Positions 1-9,044 of a stretch of 58,886 nucleotides of DNA are shown here, in pieces. The translations under genes were made by a program, and so were the position numbers. Each line of letters opens with the position of its first letter. The stretch's first letter is position 1. The notes under the pieces are model-generated. The model was given only the letters and a program-made list of their open reading frames with translations, ran no database searches and was not told where the DNA came from. Origin of the DNA: Novosphingobium sp. (GTDB taxonomy: Bacteria; Pseudomonadota; Alphaproteobacteria; Sphingomonadales; Sphingomonadaceae); NCBI GenBank assembly GCA_030697365.1, contig JAUYQH010000042.1:1-58886 (forward strand), in the 5' to 3' direction.

Positions 1-1
1 G

Positions 2-1891
2 CTGGTGTCGTGCGGCATCACCGGTTCGCCGCACGACCATCCCGATGTCGAACGCCCGGACGACGAACTGCTCGTCGCCGCGCGGCTCGGCGTGCTTTAC
101 GAGAACGACGGCCATCGCCCCGGTCCGATCGTCTACCGCTATCGTCAGGGCAGTTGGGCTGCGGCGCACCTTGCCGCGGGCGGCGTGCTGGCGCGGCTGG
201 TGGCGCGACTGCGGTCGGGACGGGGCGGGCCGGCGCACACCTCGCTGATGCAGGGTTATCTGTCGACCATGCCGATGGTCTGGGCACGCAATTCGGCCGG
301 GCCGATGCCCAATCCACCAACCTTTCCGCTCGCCGCCCGGCCCACCGCGATGCAGCTGTTCCAGTGCGCCGATGGCGACTGGCTCCAGATCATGGATCCC
401 ACCCAGCAGTTCGACTACGGCTCGCTGCCGACGATGTGGGAGGTCATGGCCGAGGGGGTCGAGATCGACACCCCCGAAGGCGTGATCGAAGCGTTCAAAC
501 GCCGGGCGCGCGATGCCTGGCTGGCCGATCTGCGCGCCGCCGACATCGCGGTCGAACCCGCCTACGCGATGGGCGAAGTGCTTCGCCACGAGGAAGTGCG
601 CGCCAACGGCTATGCGATCCCGGTCGAAGATCCCGTGCTCGGCGCGACGATCCAGCCCAACGTGCCGTTCCACGTCGATAGGCGGATCATTGCCGGGCGA
701 GCGGCACCCATGCTGGGCGAAAGGGGTGAGGCCGATTGGACGCCTCCGACGACGCCGGTCGGCAGCAATGGCGAACCCGCCGAAGTGCTCGAATGCGTGC
801 GCATCCTCGACCTCGGCATGTTCCTCGCCGGGCCGATGGGCGCGTCGCTGCTCGGCGACATCGGCGCCGACGTCATCAAGGTCGAGGCGCTGAGCGGCGA
901 CCGCATCCGCTTCATGCACCGCTACTACCAGGCGGCGGCGCGCTCGAAGCGCTCGATTGCGCTCGACCTGACCCGGCCCGGAGCCCAGCCGATCCTGGAA
1001 CGCCTGGTCTGCTGGGCCGAAATCGTTCACCACAACCTGCGCTTTAAGGGCGCGGCCAAGCTCGGGCTGACCGAGGAGAATATCCGCCGAATCAACCCCA
1101 AGGCCGCGTTCAACTACGTCAGCGCCTATGGCCAGATGGGTGAGCGCGGCAACTGGCCGGGCTACGATTCGATCTTCAACGCGATCGCCGGGTGGGAGTT
1201 CGAGAATGCGGGCGAGGGGAACCGCCCGGTGTTTGTCCGGCCCGGGACGATGGACATTACTTCGGCGCAAAGCTGCATGGTCGAGATGGCCGCCTCGCTT
1301 TATGCCAGCCGCGCGCATGGAAAGGTGCATGCGACGCAGACCTCGCTGCTTGGCGTCGCGGCCTTCACCCAGGGCGAGCGATTGATTGGTCCCGACGGCG
1401 AGCTGAGCGAGACCTATCACCTCACTTCCGACCAGACGGGCTTTTCGCCCTATCATCGCATCTTCGAATGCGCCGATGGCGCCTGGATCGCGGTTGCCGC
1501 GTACAAGCCCGAGCACCGCGCCGGGCTGCGCGCGGTATTGGGTGAAGACGAGGCGCAGTTCGCCGGCGTTGCCGCGAGGCGTTCCGCCGGCGAACTTCTC
1601 ACAGCGCTCGAAACCGCAGGAGTGCCATGCGACGCGGTCAATTTCGAGGATGCGATGAACCGTTTTTTCGACGACCCGCTCAACCGCGAGCTCAACCTCG
1701 TCTCGGCCTTGCCCCAGCCGCTTTATGGCACGGTCGAGCAGCCCGGCGCGTTCTGGAATTTTGGCAACACACCGATCAAGTTCAAGCGCGCCTGCCCGGC
1801 GATCGGCGAGCACACCGACGAGATCCTGCGCGAGATCGGCTACTCCGCCGCTGAAATCAAGGGATTCCGAGAAGCCGAGATCGTCGGCTGA
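2..1891 (+). CDS. double-domain CaiB/BaiF family III CoA-transferase (5'-partial)
   Basis: Would move CoA between carboxylic acids, activating an acid for beta-oxidation in the cytoplasm. The gene enters from the left edge, with the frame open from base 2, so the N-terminus is missing. Two family III modules lie in tandem. Only the later part of the first is visible. The second begins near residue 265 with GPMGASLLGDIGADVIKVE and carries GNWPGYDSIF, whose Asp matches the family's catalytic Asp. The first module lacks a visible PGYD-like motif, so it may be degenerate or its motif may lie outside the window. The stop overlaps the next start by one base (TGATG), indicating an operon with the acyl-CoA ligase. 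The family is clear; the substrate is not. Neighbours suggest a bulky or branched acyl group. Confidence 0.9.
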   Translation: MVSCGITGSPHDHPDVERPDDELLVAARLGVLYENDGHRPGPIVYRYRQGSWAAAHLAAGGVLARLVARLRSGRGGPAHTSLMQGYLSTMPMVWARNSAGPMPNPPTFPLAARPTAMQLFQCADGDWLQIMDPTQQFDYGSLPTMWEVMAEGVEIDTPEGVIEAFKRRARDAWLADLRAADIAVEPAYAMGEVLRHEEVRANGYAIPVEDPVLGATIQPNVPFHVDRRIIAGRAAPMLGERGEADWTPPTTPVGSNGEPAEVLECVRILDLGMFLAGPMGASLLGDIGADVIKVEALSGDRIRFMHRYYQAAARSKRSIALDLTRPGAQPILERLVCWAEIVHHNLRFKGAAKLGLTEENIRRINPKAAFNYVSAYGQMGERGNWPGYDSIFNAIAGWEFENAGEGNRPVFVRPGTMDITSAQSCMVEMAASLYASRAHGKVHATQTSLLGVAAFTQGERLIGPDGELSETYHLTSDQTGFSPYHRIFECADGAWIAVAAYKPEHRAGLRAVLGEDEAQFAGVAARRSAGELLTALETAGVPCDAVNFEDAMNRFFDDPLNRELNLVSALPQPLYGTVEQPGAFWNFGNTPIKFKRACPAIGEHTDEILREIGYSAAEIKGFREAEIVG

Positions 1892-3465
1892 TGACTGCCG
1901 AAGTCCGAACGCTGGATGCTCTCTACCGCCGCGGCGCCAAGGGAAACCCGAACAAGCGACTGCTCGTATGTTCCCAAATGCGCCCCGCCGATCTGACTCT
2001 GGCGGAAATATATGCGCGCGGCGAATGCGCTGCCGGCAATCTCCGCTGCCTCGGTGTGGCCCCGGGCAACATCGTCGCGCTGCAGTTGCCCGCGTGGGCG
2101 GAATGGCTGGTCGCGGCGGTCGCGGTTGCGCGGTGCGGCGCGGTCCTGCTTCCGGTGGTGTCGATTTATGGTGCGAAAGAACTCGGTTTCATCCTGCGCC
2201 AGTCTCGGGCGAAAGTCCTCATCACCCCCGGCCGCTTCCGCAAGGCGGACTTCGGACGGATCGTTGCGGAATGCGGTCGCTTGCCGGCGCTGCGGCAGCA
2301 CATTGTCGTCGGCGAGGTGTTTAAGGGGGCGATGCCCTGGGGTGCGCTTGAGCAGCCCGGCGATCCTGTTTCCGCCACCGAAGCCGATCCCGACGCCATG
2401 GCGATGCTCGTCTACACTTCGGGCACCACCGCTCAAGCCAAGGGCGTGTGTCACTCGAACCGGACCTTGCTGGCGGAGATCTCGGCGACTGCCTGGCAGC
2501 GGCGCGAGCTGGATGACGAGCGGGTTTTCTCGCCGTGGCCGCCCGGCCATGTCGCAGGAGCGATCACCCTGCTGCGATTCCTGGCCGGGCACACCGAACT
2601 GGTTCTCGCCGACCAATGGGACGCAGCAGTCGCTGCCGAACTGATCGAACGCCGCGCGATCAACTCCGCGTCATTCACCCCCTTTCACCTCCAGGGCATT
2701 CTCGATGCCGCCGACCGCGACGGCCGCGACCTGTCGAGCCTGGCAAATTGCCTGGTCGGCGCTGCGCCGGTCCCTGCAGGACTGATCGCGCGGGCGGAGG
2801 CGCGCGGGCTTCACCCCTATCGCAGCTACGGTTCGAGCGAGCATCCGACGGTCACCGCGGGCAATCCCGGCGACCCGATCGCCAAGCGCCTCGGCACCGA
2901 AGGTCGCCCCACGCGCGGCTGCGAAATCGCGTTCGTCGGCGAGATGGGGGAATTCGTGCCCGATGGCGAGAAAGGCGAATTGGTGACGCGCGGTCCTGAG
3001 TTGTTCGTCGGCTATTTCGATCGTGCACTGGACGAACAAGCGTTCCTGCCGGGCGGGTGGTTCCGCACCGGCGATATCGGCCACCGCGACGCCGACGGCT
3101 ATCTGGTGATCACCGATCGCCTCAAGGACGTGATCATCCGCGGCGGCGAGAATATCTCGTCGCGCGAGGTCGAGGACGTGCTGTTCGCGCATCCCGGCGT
3201 GGTCGAGGCCGCCGTCGTCGCGGCGCCTGACGAGCGGCTGGGGGAGATCGTCTGCGCCTTCGTCGTCGCCGCTCCCGGCGCCGAGCCGACGCTCGAATCG
3301 CTGCGCGCGCATTTCGCGGCTGCGGGGCTGGCGCGGGCCAAGGCGCCCGAGCGGCTCGAGATCGTCTCCGGCCTGCCCCGCAACGCCACGGGCAAGGTGC
3401 TCAAGCACGAGCTACGTCGGATTGCCGGCGGTGAAAGTTCGCCGGAGGGCAGCAACGTGGCTTGA
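1891..3465 (+). CDS. AMP-forming acyl-CoA synthetase (ANL superfamily)
   Basis: A 524-aa ligase that adenylates a carboxylic acid and transfers it to CoA. The phosphate-binding loop YTSGTTAQAKG is near residue 172. The A7/A8 stretch WFRTGDIGHRDADGYLVI is near residue 390, followed by DRLKDVIIRGGENISSREVE at the domain hinge. The C-terminal RNATGKVLKHEL contains the Lys expected to catalyse adenylation. Length is normal for the family. The ATG overlaps the stop of the CoA-transferase gene, so the two are probably translationally coupled and offer alternative activation routes for related acids. The sequence alone does not give the substrate. Confidence 0.93.
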   Translation: MTAEVRTLDALYRRGAKGNPNKRLLVCSQMRPADLTLAEIYARGECAAGNLRCLGVAPGNIVALQLPAWAEWLVAAVAVARCGAVLLPVVSIYGAKELGFILRQSRAKVLITPGRFRKADFGRIVAECGRLPALRQHIVVGEVFKGAMPWGALEQPGDPVSATEADPDAMAMLVYTSGTTAQAKGVCHSNRTLLAEISATAWQRRELDDERVFSPWPPGHVAGAITLLRFLAGHTELVLADQWDAAVAAELIERRAINSASFTPFHLQGILDAADRDGRDLSSLANCLVGAAPVPAGLIARAEARGLHPYRSYGSSEHPTVTAGNPGDPIAKRLGTEGRPTRGCEIAFVGEMGEFVPDGEKGELVTRGPELFVGYFDRALDEQAFLPGGWFRTGDIGHRDADGYLVITDRLKDVIIRGGENISSREVEDVLFAHPGVVEAAVVAAPDERLGEIVCAFVVAAPGAEPTLESLRAHFAAAGLARAKAPERLEIVSGLPRNATGKVLKHELRRIAGGESSPEGSNVA

Positions 3466-3492
3466 TGTCACGGAAGAGCGGCACATCGGCGC

Positions 3493-3520
3493 TTGACCTT
3501 ATATCACCTAGTTATATAAG
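3493..3520 (+). promoter_or_regulatory. sigma70-like promoter with internal palindromic operator
   Basis: TTGACC (3493-3498), a 16-base spacer, then TATAAG (3515-3520). Bases 3498-3520 form an inverted repeat in which 9 of 11 base pairs match, centred on 3509. It lies in the 78-bp gap before the acyl-CoA dehydrogenase gene. The spacer contains ATATCACCTAGT, which has a 10/12 match at the same place in the candidate promoter of the opposite arm (11636-11647). A TetR-type repressor responding to an acyl-CoA is a reasonable guess, but no regulator gene is visible in the window. Confidence 0.6.
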
Positions 3521-3543
3521 TAACGTCGATTGGAGAGTTCGGA

Positions 3544-4638
3544 GTGTCCATTCTGTTGAGCGAGGAGCAGCAGGCGATCGCAACCGAATCGACGCGCGTG
3601 CTCGAAGCACGTGTCGATCTTTCCCGCCTGCTTGCCCTCGTGGAAACCACCGGCGAATGGGACAAACGGTTCTGGGACACAGCCGTCGAGCAGGGCTGGA
3701 CCGCGATCGGCATTCCCGAAGCGCACGGCGGGATCGGGCTCGGGTTGATCGAACTCGGGCTGGTGGCACAGGCGTGTGGCGCGGCCACTGCCGGAGCGCC
3801 GTTCCTCACTTCCGGCCATGGCGCCGTGGCTGCGCTGCTGGGTAGCGATGACGCCGAGAGCAGGTCGCTTTGGCTGCCGCGGCTGGCCGATGGCTCAGTC
3901 ACCGCCGCAGTCGCCTTCGCCGAGGGGCAGCAGCCCTTGCCCGCCAGCCCGACCACGATTGTCTGTGCCGGGAAATTGAGCGGTGCAAAAGACGGGATTC
4001 CTGCCGGGCTTGCCGCAGATCTTGTCCTCGTCTGGGCTTTTGCCGGGAGCGAGCCGTGCCTTGGGCTCGTCGAAGGGGCGCACGTCGTTCGCACTCCGAT
4101 TGCGAGTTTCGACAATGCGCGCCTCCACGCCGATCTCGCCTTCGCCGAGGTTCCAATCCGCGTCCTCGCCACCGGCGACCGGGCGCACGCCCTGGCGCAC
4201 GATGTGCTCGCCCGGATGGCCGTCGTCAGCGCTTTCGAACAGGTCGGCGGGGCCGAGGCGCTGATGCGCACCGCGCGCGACTTCGCGCTGACCCGCAAGG
4301 CGTTCGGCCAGCCGATCGGCGCTTTCCAGTCGGTCAAACATCGCATCGCCGAGCTCTACGGGCTGGTCGAAATTGCCCGAGCCAACTGCATCCATGCCGC
4401 CAGCCGGGAAGGGCAGCCCGATTTCGTCGAAGCCGCGGCCTCGGCCCGGATTTCCGCGACCGAAGCCTACGACACCGCGGCGCGCGATTGCATCCAGATC
4501 CACGGCGGGATCGGGGTCACGTGGGAATCCGGACTCCACCTCCACATGCGCCGCGCCCGCAGCCTGGCGATCGAGCAGGGCAACATGCTGTACTGGGAAG
4601 ACCTGCTCGCCGAACGGCTTACGGGATTCGCGGCATGA
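3544..4638 (+). CDS. acyl-CoA dehydrogenase family protein (pair 1, small subunit)
   Basis: A 364-aa acyl-CoA dehydrogenase (ACAD), expected to help introduce an alpha,beta double bond into an acyl-CoA. The C-terminal helical domain is recognisable from ALTRKAFGQPIGAFQSVKHR and IQIHGGIGVTWESGLHLHMR. The first two thirds diverge from the classic FAD/substrate-contact motifs. The GTG start is preceded by GGAG, with the promoter just upstream. Its stop overlaps the next ACAD gene by 4 nt (ATGA). Such coupled unequal pairs form heterotetramers (FadE26-27 and FadE28-29 types) in steroid side-chain degradation; applying that here is inference. Confidence 0.9.
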   Translation: MSILLSEEQQAIATESTRVLEARVDLSRLLALVETTGEWDKRFWDTAVEQGWTAIGIPEAHGGIGLGLIELGLVAQACGAATAGAPFLTSGHGAVAALLGSDDAESRSLWLPRLADGSVTAAVAFAEGQQPLPASPTTIVCAGKLSGAKDGIPAGLAADLVLVWAFAGSEPCLGLVEGAHVVRTPIASFDNARLHADLAFAEVPIRVLATGDRAHALAHDVLARMAVVSAFEQVGGAEALMRTARDFALTRKAFGQPIGAFQSVKHRIAELYGLVEIARANCIHAASREGQPDFVEAAASARISATEAYDTAARDCIQIHGGIGVTWESGLHLHMRRARSLAIEQGNMLYWEDLLAERLTGFAA

Positions 4639-5840
4639 GCGACCTCGAAGCCTACCGCGGGCGGGCGATCGGCTGGCTCGATTCGGTGGCGGCCAGCTTT
4701 GGCCGCGCGGCCCGGCTGGGGCTGACCGAAGGCGACGATCTCTCGCTCGGACGATGCTATATGGCGGCGAAGTATGAGGCCGGCTTTGCCGGCATCAACT
4801 GGCCGGTCGAGTTTGGCGGACAAGGCCTGTCACCGCTGCACAAAGTCGCGTTCGATACCGAAGAAATGCGCTACGGCATGCCTACGGGCTATTTCAGCAT
4901 TTCGGTCGGGATGCCGGTGCCGGTGCTGATCCGCTTCGGTGAGGACCGCGAGTGGGTGCAGGAGCGCGTGACCAGGGCTTTGCGCGGCGAGGAAATCTGG
5001 TGCCAGCTGTTCTCCGAGCCCGCCGCTGGCTCCGATCTGGCCGGCCTGCGCACCCGCGCGGTGCCCGACGGCAACGGCTGGAGCCTGACCGGCCAGAAGC
5101 TGTGGACCAGCTGGGCGCAATACTGCGATTACGGGGTGATCGTCGCGCGGACCGACCCGGCGGTCGCCAAGCACAAGGGGCTGACCTATTTCTGGGTCGA
5201 CATGAAGGCGCCGGGGGTCGAGGTCCGCCCGATCAAGCTGGCGGGGGGCGACAGTCACGTCAACGAGGTGTTCTTCGACGAGGTCAAGCTGACCGACGCG
5301 CAGCGGATGAGCCCGGTCGGCGGCGGCTTCGCGGTGGCCATGGCGACGCTGATGATCGAACGCTACGTCGCCACCGACAGCGGCGGGTTCGGCCCGCATC
5401 TCGACCTGTTCATCGATCTGGCGCGCGAGATCGAGGTCGGCGGCAAGGCCGCGCTCGAGGACGGGCGGGTACGCTCGGCGATCGCGCGCAATTACGCGAT
5501 GCGCTCGGGGCTCGAGGCGATCACCCGGCGCGCGATGCTGATGATGGAAGCGGGGATGGAGCCGGGTCCGGAGGGCTCGCTCAACAAATTGTTCTCGGTG
5601 CGCAGCCGGCAGAAACTGTCCGAGCTGGCGATCGATCTTCAGGGCAACGCCGGCTTCGCCTTCGATCCGCACGCCTCCGTCAAGGAGGACTGGACCACGA
5701 GCTGGCTCAACGCGCCGACCGGGCGGATCGCGGGGGGCGCCGACGAAATGCTGCTCAACACCATCGCCGAGAAGATCCTCGGCCTGCCGCAGGATCATCG
5801 CCCGGACAAGGGCGTGCCGTTCAACCAGATACCCGCCTAG
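4635..5840 (+). CDS. acyl-CoA dehydrogenase (pair 1, large subunit)
   Basis: A 401-aa acyl-CoA dehydrogenase. The start is the ATG at 4635, inside the ATGA overlap with the previous gene; the frame is open much further upstream (from 3870), but that part only shadows the preceding gene. Typical motifs are WCQLFSEPAAGSDLAGLRTR (substrate/FAD contact) and GQKLWTSWAQYCDYGVIVAR, with a conserved C-terminus ending in GGADEMLLNTIAEKILGLP. It appears to be the flavin-binding partner of the 364-aa subunit. It ends 10 bp before the flavoprotein gene, consistent with one transcript. Confidence 0.93.
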   Translation: MSDLEAYRGRAIGWLDSVAASFGRAARLGLTEGDDLSLGRCYMAAKYEAGFAGINWPVEFGGQGLSPLHKVAFDTEEMRYGMPTGYFSISVGMPVPVLIRFGEDREWVQERVTRALRGEEIWCQLFSEPAAGSDLAGLRTRAVPDGNGWSLTGQKLWTSWAQYCDYGVIVARTDPAVAKHKGLTYFWVDMKAPGVEVRPIKLAGGDSHVNEVFFDEVKLTDAQRMSPVGGGFAVAMATLMIERYVATDSGGFGPHLDLFIDLAREIEVGGKAALEDGRVRSAIARNYAMRSGLEAITRRAMLMMEAGMEPGPEGSLNKLFSVRSRQKLSELAIDLQGNAGFAFDPHASVKEDWTTSWLNAPTGRIAGGADEMLLNTIAEKILGLPQDHRPDKGVPFNQIPA

Positions 5841-5850
5841 GAGTAGACCC

Positions 5851-6855
5851 GTGGCCTTCAAGACCCGCATCACCGACTTGCTCGAAATCGAACATCCGAT
5901 CGTCCAGGGAGGGATGCAGGGCGTCGGCACGGCCGAGCTGGCCAGCGCGGTTTCCAACGCGGGTGGGCTGGGCATCCTAACCGGACTCACGCAGCCTACA
6001 CCGGCTGCGCTGCGCGAGGAGATTGAGCGCTGCCGCACGATGACCGGCAAGCCGTTCGGGGTGAACCTCACGGTTTTTCCGACGATCAACTCGCCCGACT
6101 ACAAGGCCTATGCCCAGGCGATCATCGACGGCGGGATCCGCATCGTCGAGACCGCGGGAACCCCGGCGGTGCGCGAGATCTGGGAGATGCTCAAGCCCCA
6201 CGGCATTGTCATCCTCCACAAATGCACCGCGGTGCGCCACGCGCTCTCGGCCGAGCGCGCCGGATGCGACGTGATCTCGATCGACGGTTTCGAGTGCGCC
6301 GGACATCCCGGCGAAGACGACATTCCCGGGCTGATCCTGATCCCGGCCGCGGCCGACAAGGTCAAGATCCCGATGCTCGCCAGCGGCGGCTTCGGCGACG
6401 GCCGCGGCCTGATCGCGGCGCTGGCGCTCGGCGCGGACGGGATCAACATGGGCACCCGGTTCTGTGCGACCCAGGAAGCCATGATCCACCCCAACGTCAA
6501 GCAGGCGTACATCGACAACGACGAGCGCGGGACTTACCTCATCTTCCGCAGCTTCAAGAACACCGCGCGCGTCGGCAAGAGCGAAGTCTCGACCGAAGTG
6601 GCCCGCCGGCTCAGCCAGCTCGACGCCAAGTTCAAGGACGTCCAGGAATTGGTCGCGGGTACCGCCGGGCGTGAATTGCTCGAAACCGGCGACATGTCGA
6701 AGGGCGTGTTCTGGGCCGGGATGGTCCAGGGGCTGATCCACGACATCCCGACCTGCAAGGAACTGATCGACCGGATCGTCGGCGATGCCCAGACCATTGT
6801 CCGCGAGCGGCTCGAAGGCATGCTCGGCCTTTCCAGGCAGTCGATCGCCGCGTGA
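5851..6855 (+). CDS. nitronate monooxygenase / 2-nitropropane dioxygenase-like FMN protein
   Basis: A 334-aa TIM-barrel flavoprotein of the NMO/FabK-like superfamily. Visible features are the N-terminal PIVQGGMQGVGTAELASAVS, GFECAGHPGEDDI in the middle (the His region of class II enzymes), the phosphate-binding strand MLASGGFGDGRGLIAALALG and GINMGTRFCATQEA. Members often sit in acyl-CoA catabolic clusters, where their substrate is usually unproven; oxidation of a nitronate or reduction of an enoyl thioester are both possible. It is the last gene of the + arm. A thiolase stub and then convergent genes follow. Confidence 0.85.
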   Translation: MAFKTRITDLLEIEHPIVQGGMQGVGTAELASAVSNAGGLGILTGLTQPTPAALREEIERCRTMTGKPFGVNLTVFPTINSPDYKAYAQAIIDGGIRIVETAGTPAVREIWEMLKPHGIVILHKCTAVRHALSAERAGCDVISIDGFECAGHPGEDDIPGLILIPAAADKVKIPMLASGGFGDGRGLIAALALGADGINMGTRFCATQEAMIHPNVKQAYIDNDERGTYLIFRSFKNTARVGKSEVSTEVARRLSQLDAKFKDVQELVAGTAGRELLETGDMSKGVFWAGMVQGLIHDIPTCKELIDRIVGDAQTIVRERLEGMLGLSRQSIAA

Positions 6856-6895
6856 TCCTCCACTGACTTCCCTCTATTCTCTCGACGAATCAAAA

Positions 6896-6952
6896 ATGCT
6901 CGAGGCCTATATCATCGATTCCGTCGGTACCCCGGTCGGCGTGTCGACCTAA
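6896..6952 (+). pseudogene. remnant of a thiolase N-terminus
   Basis: An 18-codon open frame reading MLEAYIIDSVGTPVGVST then stop. Acetyl-CoA acetyltransferases of this kind begin with EAYIIDAVRTPVG, so this looks like the first 15 residues of a thiolase followed by loss of the rest. It lies in the 139-bp gap between the convergent arms. A deletion has probably removed the thiolase gene, but chance similarity in such a short piece cannot be excluded. Confidence 0.45.
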
Positions 6953-6994
6953 TTACGCCACCGCAAGAAGGTCGTCGAACGCGCCTGACCGGAT

Positions 6995-7888
6995 TCAGCC
7001 GAGCAGAATCCCCGCCCCTGGCGGGATGATCCGGCCGAGCAGGTGCGCGCGTTTGAGCGGCAGGTGGGCCTGCGCCTCGTCGGTCATGCCGATCCCGCCG
7101 TGGACCTGGATGTTGGCCCGGCCATTGGCGAGCGCCGCGCGCAGCGCCAGCATATGCGCGGCCAAGACGTGGAACGCCGCGTCGGCAGCATCCTCGCCCA
7201 GAGCACAGGCGGCATAGTAGAGCTGCGAGCGCGCCACCGCGCAGCCCACCGCCATATCGGCACAGATGTGCTTGATCGCCTGGAACGCGCCGATCGGCTG
7301 GCCGAACTGGACCCGCAGCTTGGCGTAATCGACCGCCATGTCGCGCGCGGCGTCGGCCGCGCCAAGCGCATAGGCCGCCAGCAGCAGGCGCAGGTGCAAG
7401 ACCGCCTTCTGACCCGCGATCGGGGCGCCAGGCGCGCCCGGAACCCGCGCCTGGAGCGTCGTCAGATCGATCGTCGCGCGCGCCGGTCCGGGCGAGATCT
7501 CTACCGTCGCCAGTTCATCGGCTCGGGCCACCAGCGCGACATCGGCACCTTCGGGATCGAGCGCGCGCAGCGCGCCATCGCCAGCGGGGATCGCCAGCGC
7601 GCATTTCGCCGGGAGCAGCGTCCAGCGGCGCGCCACCGCGGTCGCGACCATCGCCAGCGGGGCGAGGTGGCGGCCGAGTTCGGCAAAGACCACCGCCTCG
7701 CTGGCGTGATCGAGCGCCAGCCCGCCGCGGTCCTCGGCCAGCGTCATCACCGGCCAGCCCATCGCCTCGAGTTCGTCCCATAGCCCCGGCGGCGAGCGCC
7801 GCGCCGCGGCGAGCGGAAGGCGCCCGGCCAGCCATTCGGCGGTGGCGCTGCGCAGCGTCTCGATCTCGTCTCCGGGATGAAGGTCCAT
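6995..7888 (-). CDS. acyl-CoA dehydrogenase family protein, short (pair 2, small subunit)
   Basis: A 297-aa ACAD-like protein, about 80-100 residues shorter than a complete enzyme. Start chosen at MDLHPGDE (ATG at 7888), 4 nt after the stop of the partner gene; the longer upstream frame only overlaps that gene. The C-terminal domain is clear (AKLRVQFGQPIGAFQAIKHI and NIQVHGGIGMTDEAQAHLPL). The central beta-barrel with the usual FAD and substrate motifs is shrunken, and I see no canonical WC-SEP-AGSD region. It is therefore more likely a structural partner in a heteromeric enzyme than a stand-alone dehydrogenase. It is the last gene of the - arm. Confidence 0.88.
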   Translation of the reverse strand: MDLHPGDEIETLRSATAEWLAGRLPLAAARRSPPGLWDELEAMGWPVMTLAEDRGGLALDHASEAVVFAELGRHLAPLAMVATAVARRWTLLPAKCALAIPAGDGALRALDPEGADVALVARADELATVEISPGPARATIDLTTLQARVPGAPGAPIAGQKAVLHLRLLLAAYALGAADAARDMAVDYAKLRVQFGQPIGAFQAIKHICADMAVGCAVARSQLYYAACALGEDAADAAFHVLAAHMLALRAALANGRANIQVHGGIGMTDEAQAHLPLKRAHLLGRIIPPGAGILLG

Positions 7889-7892
7889 CGTC

Positions 7893-9044
7893 TCAGCGTC
7901 CCCGCGGCAGGCCGAGCAGCCGCTCGCCGATGATGTTGCGCTGCACTTGCGCGGTGCCCCCGGCGATGGTGTGGGCGAAGCCGCGCAGATATTCGCTGAC
8001 CGGGCCGGGATCGCCGTAGGCAAAGTCGATGATGTCATCGCCGAGCAGGTCCACGGCCATGCGATCGACCCTCTGGTTGAGTTCGGATGTGAACAGGCGG
8101 ATCAGCGAGGATTCGGCCCCGGGCTGCCCCGTCCGTGCCGCCTCGGAGATGTTGCGATAAGTCATCGCACGCAACGCCGCGACCTCGGCGCGGAGCAGCG
8201 CGAGGTCGCCGGCGATGGCCTGGTTGGCGATCGCACCGCTGGCCCGCGCCGTCGCTATCAGCTCGTCGACCTCGATCCCTATCCTGACCTGGTCGGCGAT
8301 GAACCCGGTGCCGCGCTCGAAGCCCAGCGTCGACATCGCCACCTTCCAGCCGTTGCCGAGCCCGCCGACGACGTTGCCGAGCGGAACGCGGACATCATCG
8401 TAGAACACTTCGCAAAACTCGGTCTGGCCGTTGATCTTGCGGATCGGACGGACGGTGATGCCCGGAGCATGCATGTCGCAGATCACCCAGCTCAGCCCGG
8501 CGTGGCGCTGAGACCCGGGTTCGGTCCGTAAAACCAGTTCCTGCCAATCGGCGACATGCGCGAAGCTGGTCCAGATCTTCGAGCCATTGACGATCAGGTG
8601 GTCGCCTTCGATGCGGCCGGTGGTGCGGATCGCGGCGAGGTCGGAGCCGGCGCCAGGTTCCGAGAATCCCTGGCACCAGATCGCCTCGCCTTTTAGGATG
8701 CGCGGGAGGTGAAACGCCTTTTGCTCCTCGCTGGCGTTGGCGATCAGCGTCGGACCCCCGTGGTTGACCCCGACGAAGTTCGCGCCAATCCACGGCGCAT
8801 TGGCTCGCGCGTATTCCTCCAGCCAGATCACCTGCTCGATCAGCGAGAGCCCGCGCCCGCCATATTCGCGCGGCCAGTTGATCCCCGCCCAACCCGCATC
8901 GAACAGCCGGCGCTGCCACGCGGTGTCGAAGGGCAGTGCGTCGAGCGCGTCGAGCGGGCGAGGCTCCGCCGGAACGTTTTCGCCCAGCCAGACGCGGCAG
9001 GTGGCGCGAAACGCCTGCTGCTCGGGGGTGAAAGCAATCCTCAT
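7893..9044 (-). CDS. acyl-CoA dehydrogenase (pair 2, large subunit)
   Basis: A 383-aa acyl-CoA dehydrogenase with all expected regions: N-terminal FTPEQQAFRATCRVWL, IWCQGFSEPGAGSDLAAIRT, NGSKIWTSFAHVADWQELVL, and a C-terminal AHTIAGGTAQVQRNIIGERL, the conserved ending of FAD-binding ACADs. Its start overlaps the stop of the crotonase gene upstream (ATGA), and the 297-aa ACAD follows after 4 nt. Very likely the flavin-carrying subunit of the second heteromeric dehydrogenase. Confidence 0.93.
   Translation of the reverse strand: MRIAFTPEQQAFRATCRVWLGENVPAEPRPLDALDALPFDTAWQRRLFDAGWAGINWPREYGGRGLSLIEQVIWLEEYARANAPWIGANFVGVNHGGPTLIANASEEQKAFHLPRILKGEAIWCQGFSEPGAGSDLAAIRTTGRIEGDHLIVNGSKIWTSFAHVADWQELVLRTEPGSQRHAGLSWVICDMHAPGITVRPIRKINGQTEFCEVFYDDVRVPLGNVVGGLGNGWKVAMSTLGFERGTGFIADQVRIGIEVDELIATARASGAIANQAIAGDLALLRAEVAALRAMTYRNISEAARTGQPGAESSLIRLFTSELNQRVDRMAVDLLGDDIIDFAYGDPGPVSEYLRGFAHTIAGGTAQVQRNIIGERLLGLPRGR

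Noticed and set aside
3870..4634. N-terminal extension of the second acyl-CoA dehydrogenase frame
   Set aside because: This part shadows the preceding gene; the ATGA overlap at 4635 gives the natural start.
4830..6089. 419-codon open frame on - across the dehydrogenase and flavoprotein genes
   Set aside because: Antisense shadow with no family features; it crosses a real gene boundary.
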